Below are positions 33,901 to 45,700 of a stretch of 64,000 bases of DNA, piece after piece (positions within the stretch are counted from its first letter, which is position 1; every line of letters begins with the position of its first letter). A model generated the notes under the pieces. It worked only from the letters and a program-made list of their open reading frames with translations, ran no database searches and was not told where the DNA came from. Location of the stretch: assembly GCA_035041965.1 (NCBI GenBank), contig JAPYMA010000174.1, forward strand, positions 1 to 64,000, written 5' to 3'. The position numbers were made by a program, and so were the translations under genes. Source of the stretch: Anisakis pegreffii. Lineage: Eukaryota; Nematoda; Chromadorea; Rhabditida; Anisakidae.

Positions 33901-34530
33901 CACGAATTAACTTTTGATCTTTCTATTGATTATGCTTTGATCTTTCTACCGAATTTTGTAAGGCAATTCAAATATGTGAGACAGTCGTAACGCCATTTTT
34001 TAAAAATAACTTAATTTGACTTAACATTTTTAGACATCAACCTATTCAAGTTCGTCTTGATGTATAGTGGTGCCATAAAGGTGAGGTTTCAACACTGTAC
34101 CTTGCAGATGCAAACATCTTTACTCGATGTTGTAAACCAAATCGCAACATTATCTTCCAGATCACTTTTCATATAATTCATTCTCATTTGTGTTTTCACT
34201 GACTAATTTATACGCACTCAATGCTTAAACATTACAATTAGAGTAATGTGTGTTCACAATCAGATCAACTAATGTCTTACTATGCGTTGATTTATCTGAT
34301 AAGGAATTGAGAGTATTGCAGTCAAACCAATATGAAATTGACGAGAAGTTTATGAATGCAGTTGAAAAACTCAAATATGCATATATTAGCTAAAGTCACA
34401 ACCATACTGTTGTTACTGTGAACTAATTGTGAATAATATAAATGAAAAAATCTAATCAATTAGAATTATAACGATTCAAAAACAAATCAATTAATAATAT
34501 TTATACGCACTCAGTGCTTGAACCTTATTG
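30926..34530. other. Intergenic region downstream of GLDC, no recognised gene
   Basis: AT-rich sequence with short random frames. A less AT-rich island at 32500-32650 carries a tandem ATTACCTGG pair and a small inverted repeat (TGGCCAG ... CTGGCCA). Its open frame (32290-32649, 119 codons) has no recognised similarity. Nothing else could be supported. Confidence 0.5.
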
Positions 34531-34715
34531 TATGACCTGTAATCAGGGCTGTACCAATCTTTGTGCAACCAATTTGTTAAATTTGAACATCCAAAATTCA
34601 TCTTTGACTGATTTACTCCCAAATTTTTTACTCTTGACCACCACCGCTATCCAATATACTTCGAGATCTGTTCATTATGAGATTCATCCAGCATAAATCA
34701 AGATATATTCCAGAA
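34531..34715 (+). repeat. Dispersed repeat block, copy 1
   Basis: A block of about 185 bases that recurs in direct orientation at 35471-35668. It starts at TATGACCTGTAATCAG and ends at CAAGATATATTCCAGAA. The shared core includes TTCATCTTTGACTGATTTAC and CAAATTTTTTACTCTT. A large palindrome follows it directly. Neither copy has a credible reading frame, so it is probably a repeat family. Confidence 0.8.
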
Positions 34716-34808
34716 ACGAACTGATTTATATGTGGTCATGATAACGCGAATCTATTGAATACGATTCAATAGATTCATATTATTATGATCACATATAAAT
34801 CAGTTCGT
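34716..34808. repeat. 93-bp near-perfect palindrome
   Basis: ACGAACTGATTTATATGTG at the left is mirrored by CACATATAAATCAGTTCGT at the right. Inside, GAATCTATTGAAT faces ATTCAATAGATTC. The arms pair for most of 45 bases with few mismatches. It abuts repeat copy 1 at 34531 and is absent after copy 2. Confidence 0.8.
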
Positions 34809-35470
34809 TCTGATTACAGTTTTGACACCGATCAGATCAGTTTCGCATAATGTGCGCTAAAGTACCGATTGCAAATTCAACAAACAATCCTTCGATAACG
34901 GCTAAACGATCTCCGCGATTAGAGGTAAAGTACTTAACCAGTAATTGGAGTTCAGCAGGTTCGATTGCTGCTCGCAAGAGAAAGTTTTGCTCGAAACAGA
35001 ATGCTGTACCAGTGTCAGCTAATAATAGTTATAGCTGTTATGCATAACTAGCTTTTTGCTCGACATTCGATATGTTGTACGGCATATTAGTTAAAATAAT
35101 CTCGATAACACAGAGACGTAGATGTCAGTTTTCTTAAACAATTGCGTATCCATCTGTCATTTTAAAGTTTATCCGGTGGTCATTCGAAGGAATGCATAAA
35201 TGAGTGATGCTACCTCTAATACATACATATACAAGTGTGTATATTTCGTCGTATCTCGTCTTATTAAACAACATTTCAAACCTCAAGTATTGTCTTAAAA
35301 CTGTTGTGTAATAGCAATATCAATACTATTGTCAAATGTCGATTGGCTATGTAACTATTATACTATAAATATTACTTCATTTCAAACCGCTTCAACCACC
35401 TCGTTTCATTGGACGTATTTAATTCGTCGGTCGTTTCAGTTGTTTCATAATTCCAAAATATTCCTGATGG

Positions 35471-35668
35471 TATGACCTGTAATCAGAGCGGTACCAGTCT
35501 TTGTGCAGCCAATTTGTTGTCCTGACGCCTTGAATTTGAACACCCAAAATTCATCTTTGACTGATTTACTCCCAAATTTTTTACTCTTCTCCACCACCGC
35601 CATCCAGTATAATTCGAGATCTGTTCATTACGAGATTCATTCAGCATAAGTCAAGATATATTCCAGAA
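35471..35668 (+). repeat. Dispersed repeat block, copy 2
   Basis: Second copy of the block at 34531-34715, on the same strand and about 940 bases downstream. It differs by scattered substitutions and a 13-base insertion (about TCCTGACGCCTTG). After the shared end it continues into unrelated sequence. Confidence 0.8.
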
Positions 35669-36765
35669 GTGATCAAGTATCTTATAAGTCGAGATCTTAT
35701 GAGTCCGCATCAGATCAGCAAATTTTTTTCTTTGCAAAAGCAAAACTATAGTAGATGAACGCTCATTGTTCATTGTCTTTGACCCATAAGCATCTCGGAA
35801 GTTGCACTTTTTTGGGTAACAAAAGCCCGTACGATCGCATCGCATCTAGCCCTCAAAGAGTTGTCTTCTGGCTGTTGAACAACGGTTGTATCAGGAAATT
35901 TGAAAGGATCTCTCGAATAATCGCCATTGTACCGATGAGTTTTCTGCAAATTTTGAGCTTATTCATACTGATTATTCACATTCATACTGAAATATTCATC
36001 GTACTTTCCTTGCTTGCATTGTTACCCGTCCGACTCAACAAAATGAACTCATGCTAGTCATGTCATATGCAGTGATGTTCCTATAAATAATTAGGTGCGT
36101 ACGCACACACTGTCATCATTATTTATGCACAAAAATTTCCAAAATCTCTCCCATATCCCAATTACAACTTTATTCTATTTCAAAATTTATGATATTTTGA
36201 GCGAGTGGTGAATGCAATTGCTTTGTAATGTGATATTGAATGAGTTGGTTTGAATTTGACGTTTCGAAAAAAAGAAACAAAATTCTCTTCTATCGACTAT
36301 CCTTGAAGCACTTTTAGCTTTTCTTTTTGGAAAAAAAGGTAATTGTGATCATTGAGATGGTAATTTTAGTTGTTTTTTTTTGAAAAAAATGGCAATTGTG
36401 GTTATTGAGATGGTAATTTTAGCTTTTTTTTGAAAAAATTTTATTTTACATCTTATTCGTGAAAGTGTTCCTTTCTGAAATCCGTGTAATTCGTGAGCAA
36501 AATGTATAATTTGAAAGAAAAAAGCTCGTCAAGTACTCTAATTATATTATAGGCGACGATCGCTAATTGACTGATCGTGGAGATCATCGAGTAAAAAACG
36601 AAGAAGAAGAAATCCGTTTGTCAGAAATTAATCAACTTTATTCCGATTGAGCAATCAATCGCAAACGTCAATTCACATTTGTAAAATTTGAAATTCACTA
36701 TTTTCGTTGCGTAGTGATTCACTATATTTGTTACTATACATCAAGAACTATACTTCTACACGAAA
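35669..36765. other. Upstream region of the EFHD-like gene
   Basis: AT-rich with a chance-like 100-residue open frame at 35755-36057. Two related lines at 36330-36430 repeat a TTTTTTTGAAAAAA ... GGCAATTGTG ... GAGATGGTAATTTTAG unit. This stretch presumably contains the promoter and 5' UTR of the downstream gene. Confidence 0.45.
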
Positions 36766-39700
36766 ATGGCCAGTAAAGAATTGGCCGCTAAACTTCAACG
36801 ACGTCTAGCTTCAATCGACTCTGCGTCCGATTCAGATGTCACCTCACAACCGCATGCCAGTATACCGGCAGAAATCCCCTCAGCACCACCCGTTCCCCCC
36901 GCGGAACCCAACCAAAACGAATACGTTCCCCCTGGTCAGATCAGCGATGAGCAATTCGTCGATATCGATCAGTTGATCAGTGATGCAATGCATCGTAAAG
37001 ATAAACAACATCAGAACAATCGACAGCAATCTGGATCAGTACCTACAGCCGCCACAACGAATCTCGATACCAATGGAGTGACACCAACAGTGGAATCGTC
37101 CATCGAATCCAAACCCGTTTGGGAAAGAAACCTGCAAATGAAACAATCCGAACCATCCTCAGTCAGATATGATCAAAATTCATCATTTGTCTCAAAACAA
37201 CAAGTGAACTGTACACAAGAGCAATCGGTAGCAACGATACGAGATCCCCTTAACTCGGATATAACGAATCCCTCCTCCATCAGTCCTGCAAACACACCGA
37301 AATGTTCGGCTCCAATTGTACCAATTGTTCATCATAAAGGTGTACCGAAAGTACCACAAAAACAACAAAGTTTAGACGATTCGGTGACGAATCGATATGT
37401 GAAGGTTTGTGCAGTGCATTTTTTGGCTTGTTTTCATTTTTGTTTTGAGAGGATACTTGCAACTGATTTGATTGATCAGTTGATTGATTGATCAGTTAAT
37501 TGATTGATTAATTTGATTTGAAGGAAAAGAATGAACTGGAGGAGAAATTAGCAAAACAACGCCAAAGGAAAACTTCTACTCCGATAGTATCAGAGGATGT
37601 TCGACAACGAAACGCGATATCTGAAGATAGAATGCCACCGAATTCGCCTCCAGCCAATTCTGCTATTTTGAACGGTGGTAGGAGTTATTTCAACAGAGGA
37701 TGCAGGAGGGGGGGGAATATTAAAATTGAATTTCAGAGATTTCAGTTTCAATGAAGCATTTCGAAACGTTGTGTTGCTTTCGAGGCATCTTTTGACTTTT
37801 CTTTAGCAAACAATAGCAAAATTCAGTTTTCGAGATCAAAATTTTCGAAGAATTGCTAGCAATAGGACATCCATCTTCTTATTCCATAGTTCATGAGCTA
37901 CTGGGTTCATTAAAACATCACGTTTAATTAAGTTCAATTCCGACAAGGTGCAATCGTTTTGCGGAGGAAATCATAGTGAACTGCAAAAAAATTGTTTACG
38001 AAACCATTCATTTGCGTTCGATCTACCTACTTACTGTTAGCTTTAATTCCGAAAAGTCAAATGTTTACATAGATCAATTTACAGAGAATAGCAAATAAAT
38101 GACATCGAGCTTGCAATTGATTCTTTGTCCTGTTTGACTAAAACCACAAAGAAGCAACTGAATCAAGTTTCGATGAATGGCAAAGATTTGCTTTTCGTGA
38201 AAAAACTTCCCCAAGGAATTAAATTTCAAACGGAAGCAGCTGTCGAACTAGAGTCGTCAAAGCAAATTGTATTGCTTAAAAAAGTTGATTCAGCGATTTG
38301 ATAGAGAATATCCACCGAATTATAATCATTATTCTTTTACTCACCCGCAAAAATTCAGCTCTTCTCACTTCAGGATCAGCATTCACGAAAGTAGGCAGTG
38401 CACCGCCAATTGCGAAAATACCAAACGAAGATCATGTCTTCATACCGATCTGTCCGTCACCCACTACAAAAGTACCGCCACCTCCACCGAAAAAACCCTC
38501 CGTTTCTACGATGGTAAGTTTATCCGAAAGTTAATCAAATCTCCGTGTTTCACTCCCGGAGGCCACATAAAATCGCAACTTTCAACTTTAAAGAACATGA
38601 GCGAGCATTTCCATGAATATGAAAAATTTTTTTGTACAAACGAACGAAATGGCATGAAAGTGTATGAAAATGACATGAAAATGGCATGTGAATGACAGTT
38701 GTCATTGTAAGTACTCTAGTTGCAGTAACTTTCCATTTCAATTTGCATCAATCAAATGCACACACTCAACATCATGTATCAATTCAGTCTTTAATGATCA
38801 TTAGTCGCTATATTACTTACGAAGTGCATTCGCTCGCTCGCGTTTTGGGTTGCTCGACTTATCGTATTTGGCATTCATTATGTATTTGTGTATGTTTGCA
38901 TGAACGAACACATCGTCATCATCAAACTAATTAACTCGCAGAGATTATTATCTTAAGAAGGGACATTAGACATTCTTTGCAGCAAATAATATATCATCTG
39001 TCATACATCATTTTCATCATCGTCATTGTCATTACAAAAATCAAACGATCGCCTCCCATCTCCGCTTCACTCAATATTGCTTTCATCTCCGATCTGTTCC
39101 TCGTTTATTGTTTATTGTTTCCGTAAACCTTCCTCAAGTAGCATTCTTCCGTTAGCTCACAAATAATACAACCAGAAAGTTTTTAATGATGATATCAAAT
39201 TTTTTTGAAATGATCAAATTTTAATTTTTTCTTGATTTCTAAGTGGCATTTTAAATTTTGATAAAAATGTTTAATGATAAAAATGGTACTTTAAAGTATC
39301 TGTGACTTCATCGTTGATAAAATCGCCTTTGTTTCTCCATCTCCATTCTTTGGTTCAATGAAATGAAAGCAATTTAATTTGCTATTGTATTTGCACTATT
39401 GCTGCTTCAAATTATTCCCATTTTATCAATTCATTTCATTTCCCTATCCACCGAGAAGGCTTTCATCTACTCATTTATTCATTTCATCTTTCATTTAATT
39501 TCCTCATTTGTCCTTTTCGCATTCCATTTCCCATTTCGTTGATGAAGATCTTTTGATGATTTATCGGCTTTGATGTATCCAAGCACTCGTCGTATATCTA
39601 CGATAAATCCTCTCTTTTATGTTCCAGTTTCGAGCCTATTCTAGAATATCAGCCAGAACCCAGTCGTACTGCTCTACTCACCCAACAAACGTACACACGT

Positions 39701-42700
39701 ACAAAGTTCTTTATTCGTTATCTTCGTAGATATATTAATACATATTCTGTTCCTGCTCTACTCATCATCAAGCAATGAACGTAAGTTTTTTTCCGAACTA
39801 CACTGAAAAAGACTTCATTCTGTTGTTAATTTCATAGGTATTGATAAAGTGGCATCAAATTTTGACTTTAAAATGTCTAAAATGTAATTTCAACCATCTT
39901 ATCACTCATCCCTTGTAACGAATTGAAATATGTGCTAATCGTAAGGAATAAATTAATGAATTCTTAAAAATAAATGAAAGAAGATTCGTCGACTTTAACG
40001 ATGCACAGAAAATATATTGCCTGTAAGACGTTTGAGCGTTAAAAAGTTACCATTATCAACAAGATTTATGGCTTAGGCACAAGTATGGTCTAACAACTTC
40101 ACAATTTTTATTTATTTAAGCAGCAAATCAAATCCAACTCATTACGAGTTTATGCCTCTATGCTATCACCAATATCACTAATATCACATTCTTCCTTCGT
40201 TGGCATTCTTCTTTCCGCGCAGCTAACGATAATGGCGTTTGGAATCATCTGTCTTCATGAAATTCGAACTTGAATTATTGATATGGCAAGCGCAGAGGTT
40301 TTGGACTACTCCCATTTTTCCCAATGATTTCTAGGGCGAGGGACCGAAGATTTTAAACTTCAGTTTAAAATCTTAATTTCGATCGTTTAGTTAAACTCTC
40401 TAAATCTTGTATAGTTGCTGAATCAGATATTGTTCGAGTTCACATGATTTTAGGACAAATCATTATTTTGATCACAATAAGTATGAAATGTCACGATTCT
40501 GATTAATTTATTATCAGTAAACCAAAGAAAAACAACGATGTCGATAAAACATTAAAAATGATTGACAAGGTTTCGCCCAGAGCGAGTATTAATCACTTTG
40601 AGCATCTTGTTCGAGTGTTTGTTTCTTGAAGATTAGAGAATATCTCTCGGCTATATGACTAATATTTGAACTTGATCACGACATTGATCAATATTTTGGG
40701 TCCTGAGACCACTCCTCAATTGTTGTTTGATATCAAATTGGTTGAAATCATTGTGATGCCAGTTTAATGATTCCGTCAATAACAAAAATTCAGAATTTCT
40801 TAACGAAAAAACTAAAGAATAGTCTTGAGAAATATTTAAAATGTGTCAACAATGACTCAATGTCATTGTTTCAATTCCAGTCTGATAGAGTCAACATTTT
40901 AATGCCATTACAAAATCATCATCGCCTTCAGTTCTTAATCATTGCATTGCTTGATTAATCCATATTACCTTCGAATGGAACTTTTATTTATGAACAGTTC
41001 AAACTGGAATTATACGCTTGTTAAAAAGAGGGTATAAAGAGCTAGGGTGGAGGAGGGAGGGGAAGAGGTCTACAGGGTTTTTGAGAATTTCCCCTGTTAG
41101 ATCAATCTCTCATGGTATGAAAACAGCCTTATAAACTTCAAGTTCACATTATGGATTTGACCTGAATTGGTAATTGGTGGAATTTTCGATCAATTGTGAT
41201 ATTGATCAATGATGCAGTTAAAATGATCAATAGAGAAAGATTTCTCATAGAATTACTTACATTCATTACACTGCACAATGCATGAATCAAAAGGCACTGT
41301 TACTAGGAGCGATTCAGTTTTATAATGAAGAAATTTGATTTCAATGGGAAAATTGCTTTTTTGAGAAATTATCAATATCTTTAAAAATACTGTCAAATAT
41401 CAGTTATACTAATAGTAACAATAACAATAATAATACAATAACAGTAATCACAGTATCAGTAAGTTAAATAATACCTCAACTTTCATGCGAACATACATAT
41501 TAGTTAATTTCAATGTTTGTTACATGCATAAGCAGCATTCAATTGTATCGTAGTTGGCAAATATGATCTCTTAGAATTGTGCTTAGAAAAGAACCAGTTT
41601 TTAAATGATCCTCGTTCACTATAATCATGACATAGAAAAGGCAATTTTCATGTTGTTGCTATTATTATTAATATTGCATATAAGAAAAAATTTTTTTGCA
41701 ATGCCAACAATATTTTGCAGAACATTCGGAATTTACTGTGATTGTCAGTTTGCGTTCTCATATCAATTTTCATCTTTCATGATCTAACAGCGGGCAGTCA
41801 AGCACTTAAGCATGGGAATTTTGCATTCAAAAGCATCAGAAACGTTGTTTTTGATTTAGAAATTCAACTTTTTTGATTCTCACCAATGAATTATATAGAA
41901 CTGTATTAGAGTAAACTATATTAGATAAAACTTTTTGGAAAACATTATCGTCATCGTCAACAATTTCTAGTTCTTTTATGTGAATAAATCTCTGAGTTTA
42001 TCCTATATAATTGAGAATAATCCTCTCTGATTAACCCAACCAATACTAATCCTAATCCTAAAATAACATGTTTATCGAACTGAAGAATGTTTTATTCACG
42101 TAAACTGATAGAAATTGAGTTGATGCTTTTATGACTGATACAAAATCACTGTTGATCTTGCAATCGGCAGACGCTTTTCGAATCCTTTAAAAAACAAAAA
42201 TTTTGCTTGTGTCGATTTTCCATTGTTTCTGATCAATCGATCACTCTTATCATCTAATCAATCAACGCACATAAAAGAATAGACCATCGCGATTGAAATA
42301 CTATCAAATGGAAGTGAAAATGTAGTAATCTATGAAGATGACTCAAAACTTTCGGAAGAAACTTTAAAAATTGATAGCATTTCGTTACTATAATATCAAT
42401 TTCTAATTCTTTACATAATCCTCTCTGATTAAATGAATGCTAATGTTACACCACTCATCGTCAAAGCATTTTAATGTCTGGTTGAGCAATTTACTGTTTA
42501 CACTGTTGAGCAATTTAGCAATTTACACTATTAAGCATTTCGGCTTCAGGTTGTAAAAGGTTCCGAAATCAAAAAACCTAAAAAGTTCGGAAATCACAAC
42601 TCGAGTGCATAGAACCGTTACATTGATTACACAGATGAATTATTATTACTCATCATTGCTCCCGTTCGTATTGAGTCATTAAGATGCACAAGGTGATCAA

Positions 42701-45700
42701 AATTAATTACCATCGAGCAGAATCTATCAAAAACACTGAGTGTTTCTTCTAAGAACAACAGCAAGTAACGCAACAATGAGTAGTGTCCTTCAAAAAACGA
42801 AATGAATCACTATCAAAATATTATCGCCGACAATCGGATGTCAGTTGAATGAAACGAGTTTATCAGACACAAAAACTCTCCTATGATTCAGTTGACATTC
42901 AAACATTCACCATGCCAGCTATTTAAACTATTTCCTATGATCGGTGCTCTTGTATTGGCGATTGAATTGCATACCGACACTTCGTTATCCTTTACTATCA
43001 ATCGGTTTTGCTTTTGCCGAATAATCCCATTTTGAAAGACTTCAACCGAATCATAATGGTTTGTCTTATTATTTGCTTTTAGTTCTTATTATCAGATGGA
43101 ATTCAACTGTCTTATCTGATCGCTGCTTTGATTCTGCTTTAAATGCTAAACCATTGACCAGCATTCCAGAGTTTGGTTGATCAAAATTTAATATTTTGAA
43201 CACCATCAAACATTCCAGTTTCCAGTTTGAGAAGTTTCAAGATCGAAAATTTCTAGATTGCTTCCATGTTTCAGCATTAGATCTGAGGTTTGGAAGAGCC
43301 ATTAGCTTGAGCCTCAGCCTGAGTAAACACTTGAGCTTCGCTCTGAAAATTGCACTATTCTGAATATGGAACTTTAAAATATCATCATTCACATCACAGT
43401 GATCCTTTCAAGATGACTTTTTTAAATCGTATCATTGGGTTCTCTATTCTCTTCTATAAATAGCGAATCTGCAGCGTTCACTTCATTTGTTCGTTGTTTT
43501 TGCGATCAGAACCAATTTTTCTCAGCCACTCAAATGAAATGACCACCATAAAAAGATGCTCTCAAATTTTTACGACTGAAAATCTGTCGGCATTTTGCTC
43601 ACAATCAGATTCTCATAACGGTACAAAATTATTCAGTTAATGCTTTTCAACTATCATCATTCACACCATCGTTTTAACGATGAAATATTTTCGTTGTTCT
43701 CTCACTGTACTTTACATTTTTTGTAGTGATATTATTGTAGATTCGATGCATTTGATGTCATTCATTCACAGCTGACTGATACAACAAAACTAAATAAAAA
43801 TATCTTCATTTATATCATATTATCTTCGGTTATATCATCACCATTTACACTTATTATCAGATTATTCACACGAACGACTATTCGTTCATCCATCAGCCAC
43901 TCTAAATATACATCCATAAACACGAACTGCTATTTATTTGCAAATAGCACACGAAAATGCGATTAACTGTTTCAGTTAGATTAACAGAGACACCAATAGG
44001 AAATTGCCCAGATCAAAGAGATTATATCGGATCACTGGAAAATTATTTCACTGACTGTAAAAAAGGAATGATAAGAATGCTATCAGCTACAATATGAACA
44101 TTTATAAAAATGATAAAATTATAATAACACTGATAAATATGAAATTATGTAGAACTGTAATTTATAGAGCAATCATCCAGCAGCACCTCTATCACCGGCA
44201 TGCTCATCGACGTCGAATCGTTCGACAGGCTCAGAGGAAAGTGACGAGTTGGCAGCTAAACTGGCTCGACGAAACATGATCGTTGAAGGTTACTATTGTT
44301 GATTGAAGGCATCTTTCATCGGACATCATTAATGAATGGCAACGTTGACATATTGCAACAAAAGAACGCAAGATATAATAAGCGATCGAATTTCATCAGT
44401 CTAGATATCAACTGCTCAAAATTCCGAATGACTGTTTCCGCGTTTGAATATCGTATCTAGCTCTCGGAACAGATTGTCTTGAGGTATCCAGCTCTCGAAT
44501 ACTTGAAAAACCGAAGTTGATACGATGACTGCCTACTCTATCAGGTTCCACCAAATCAATCCAATTGAAATTTTTCGTTTGCAAGAATCTCGATTGTTCG
44601 CTTTCTTCCGAAAAGAAAAAATTGCTCATTGTTATACATCAGTCACACATCGAGTGGAAATGCCCACAAGAGGATATATTGACGATAGGGGAATAGAATT
44701 TTTAATTTTTAACGTAACAAAAAATAATAACAACAACAATCTACAATACATAAACTCAAACAAAAAGCGGCTCAAACAGCTCAAAAAGGGCACATTCAAT
44801 ATTCATTACTATCGAGCGATCGCATGCATATGAATAAATTATAACGTCCTATCGAAAGCAGAGAATCGGATGATAATTTTTTAAGAATGGTATATACCCA
44901 AACAAAAATTATATTAGCACAAACGATTTTCTATTTCAAAGCACATAATAGAATATTATAGAATAAACAAATTTGCCGCCGCGGATATAATATATTCCAT
45001 AGAAATATTGTGGCGCACTTAACATAGAAATAAATAATCTATCATCTGCGCACAAACGCACATCCTTACATATGAGCGATGAAACGTGTAATTCTAATCG
45101 TAATCACTATTCTGAAGCTAGAACCCCATCGTTCCTCTCAACAAAAATAATTCATTCGAATGCTCCTGGATATATTTTCATCTATCAAGGAAGCATATCT
45201 GCTTCATTCCTAAATAGCAAGTTACATTCCTAGATATATCCAGCTATAGGCATACTGGGCTATGCCACACTCTAAACATATGGATGATAATCTTGTTCAG
45301 ATTCGCTTGTCTATATGCATGCATATGTCTCGTTTGTCTTTAATGCAATATTCGATGCAATCCATTTGTAGTGCATACGTCTTCGTCTGAATGTAGTATC
45401 TGAAAAAAGACGATCAATGGCTTGGATTGTTTATTTTTGGTATATTCACCGAATAAGCTGTGAAAGAAAATCGATATGAGATGACTGCTTCAGCCAGCAA
45501 TAAGTGCTAATCGCTTAAGTGCTCTGAACGAACATAACGTTCGGTTTGGCTTAGCGATTAACATAGTAGATACGTAGATGAACAATTGATCTGTTAAAGC
45601 TCTCCAAGCCATTCTGAACGTTTGAGTGCCTTTTTTGGTCTCCTTTCCTATTCCATCGTCCCTCTTTCGTCGACTGCATCAAGAGATTAGTTCCGATATA

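Noticed and set aside
34880..34990. Possible tRNA gene around GGTTCGATT
   Set aside because: The T-loop-like motif lacks a proper five-pair stem with the conserved closing C, and no acceptor stem or anticodon arm could be drawn.
36330..36430. Candidate small tandem duplication with poly-T/poly-A hairpins
   Set aside because: Only about two degenerate units dominated by homopolymers, easily explained by slippage.
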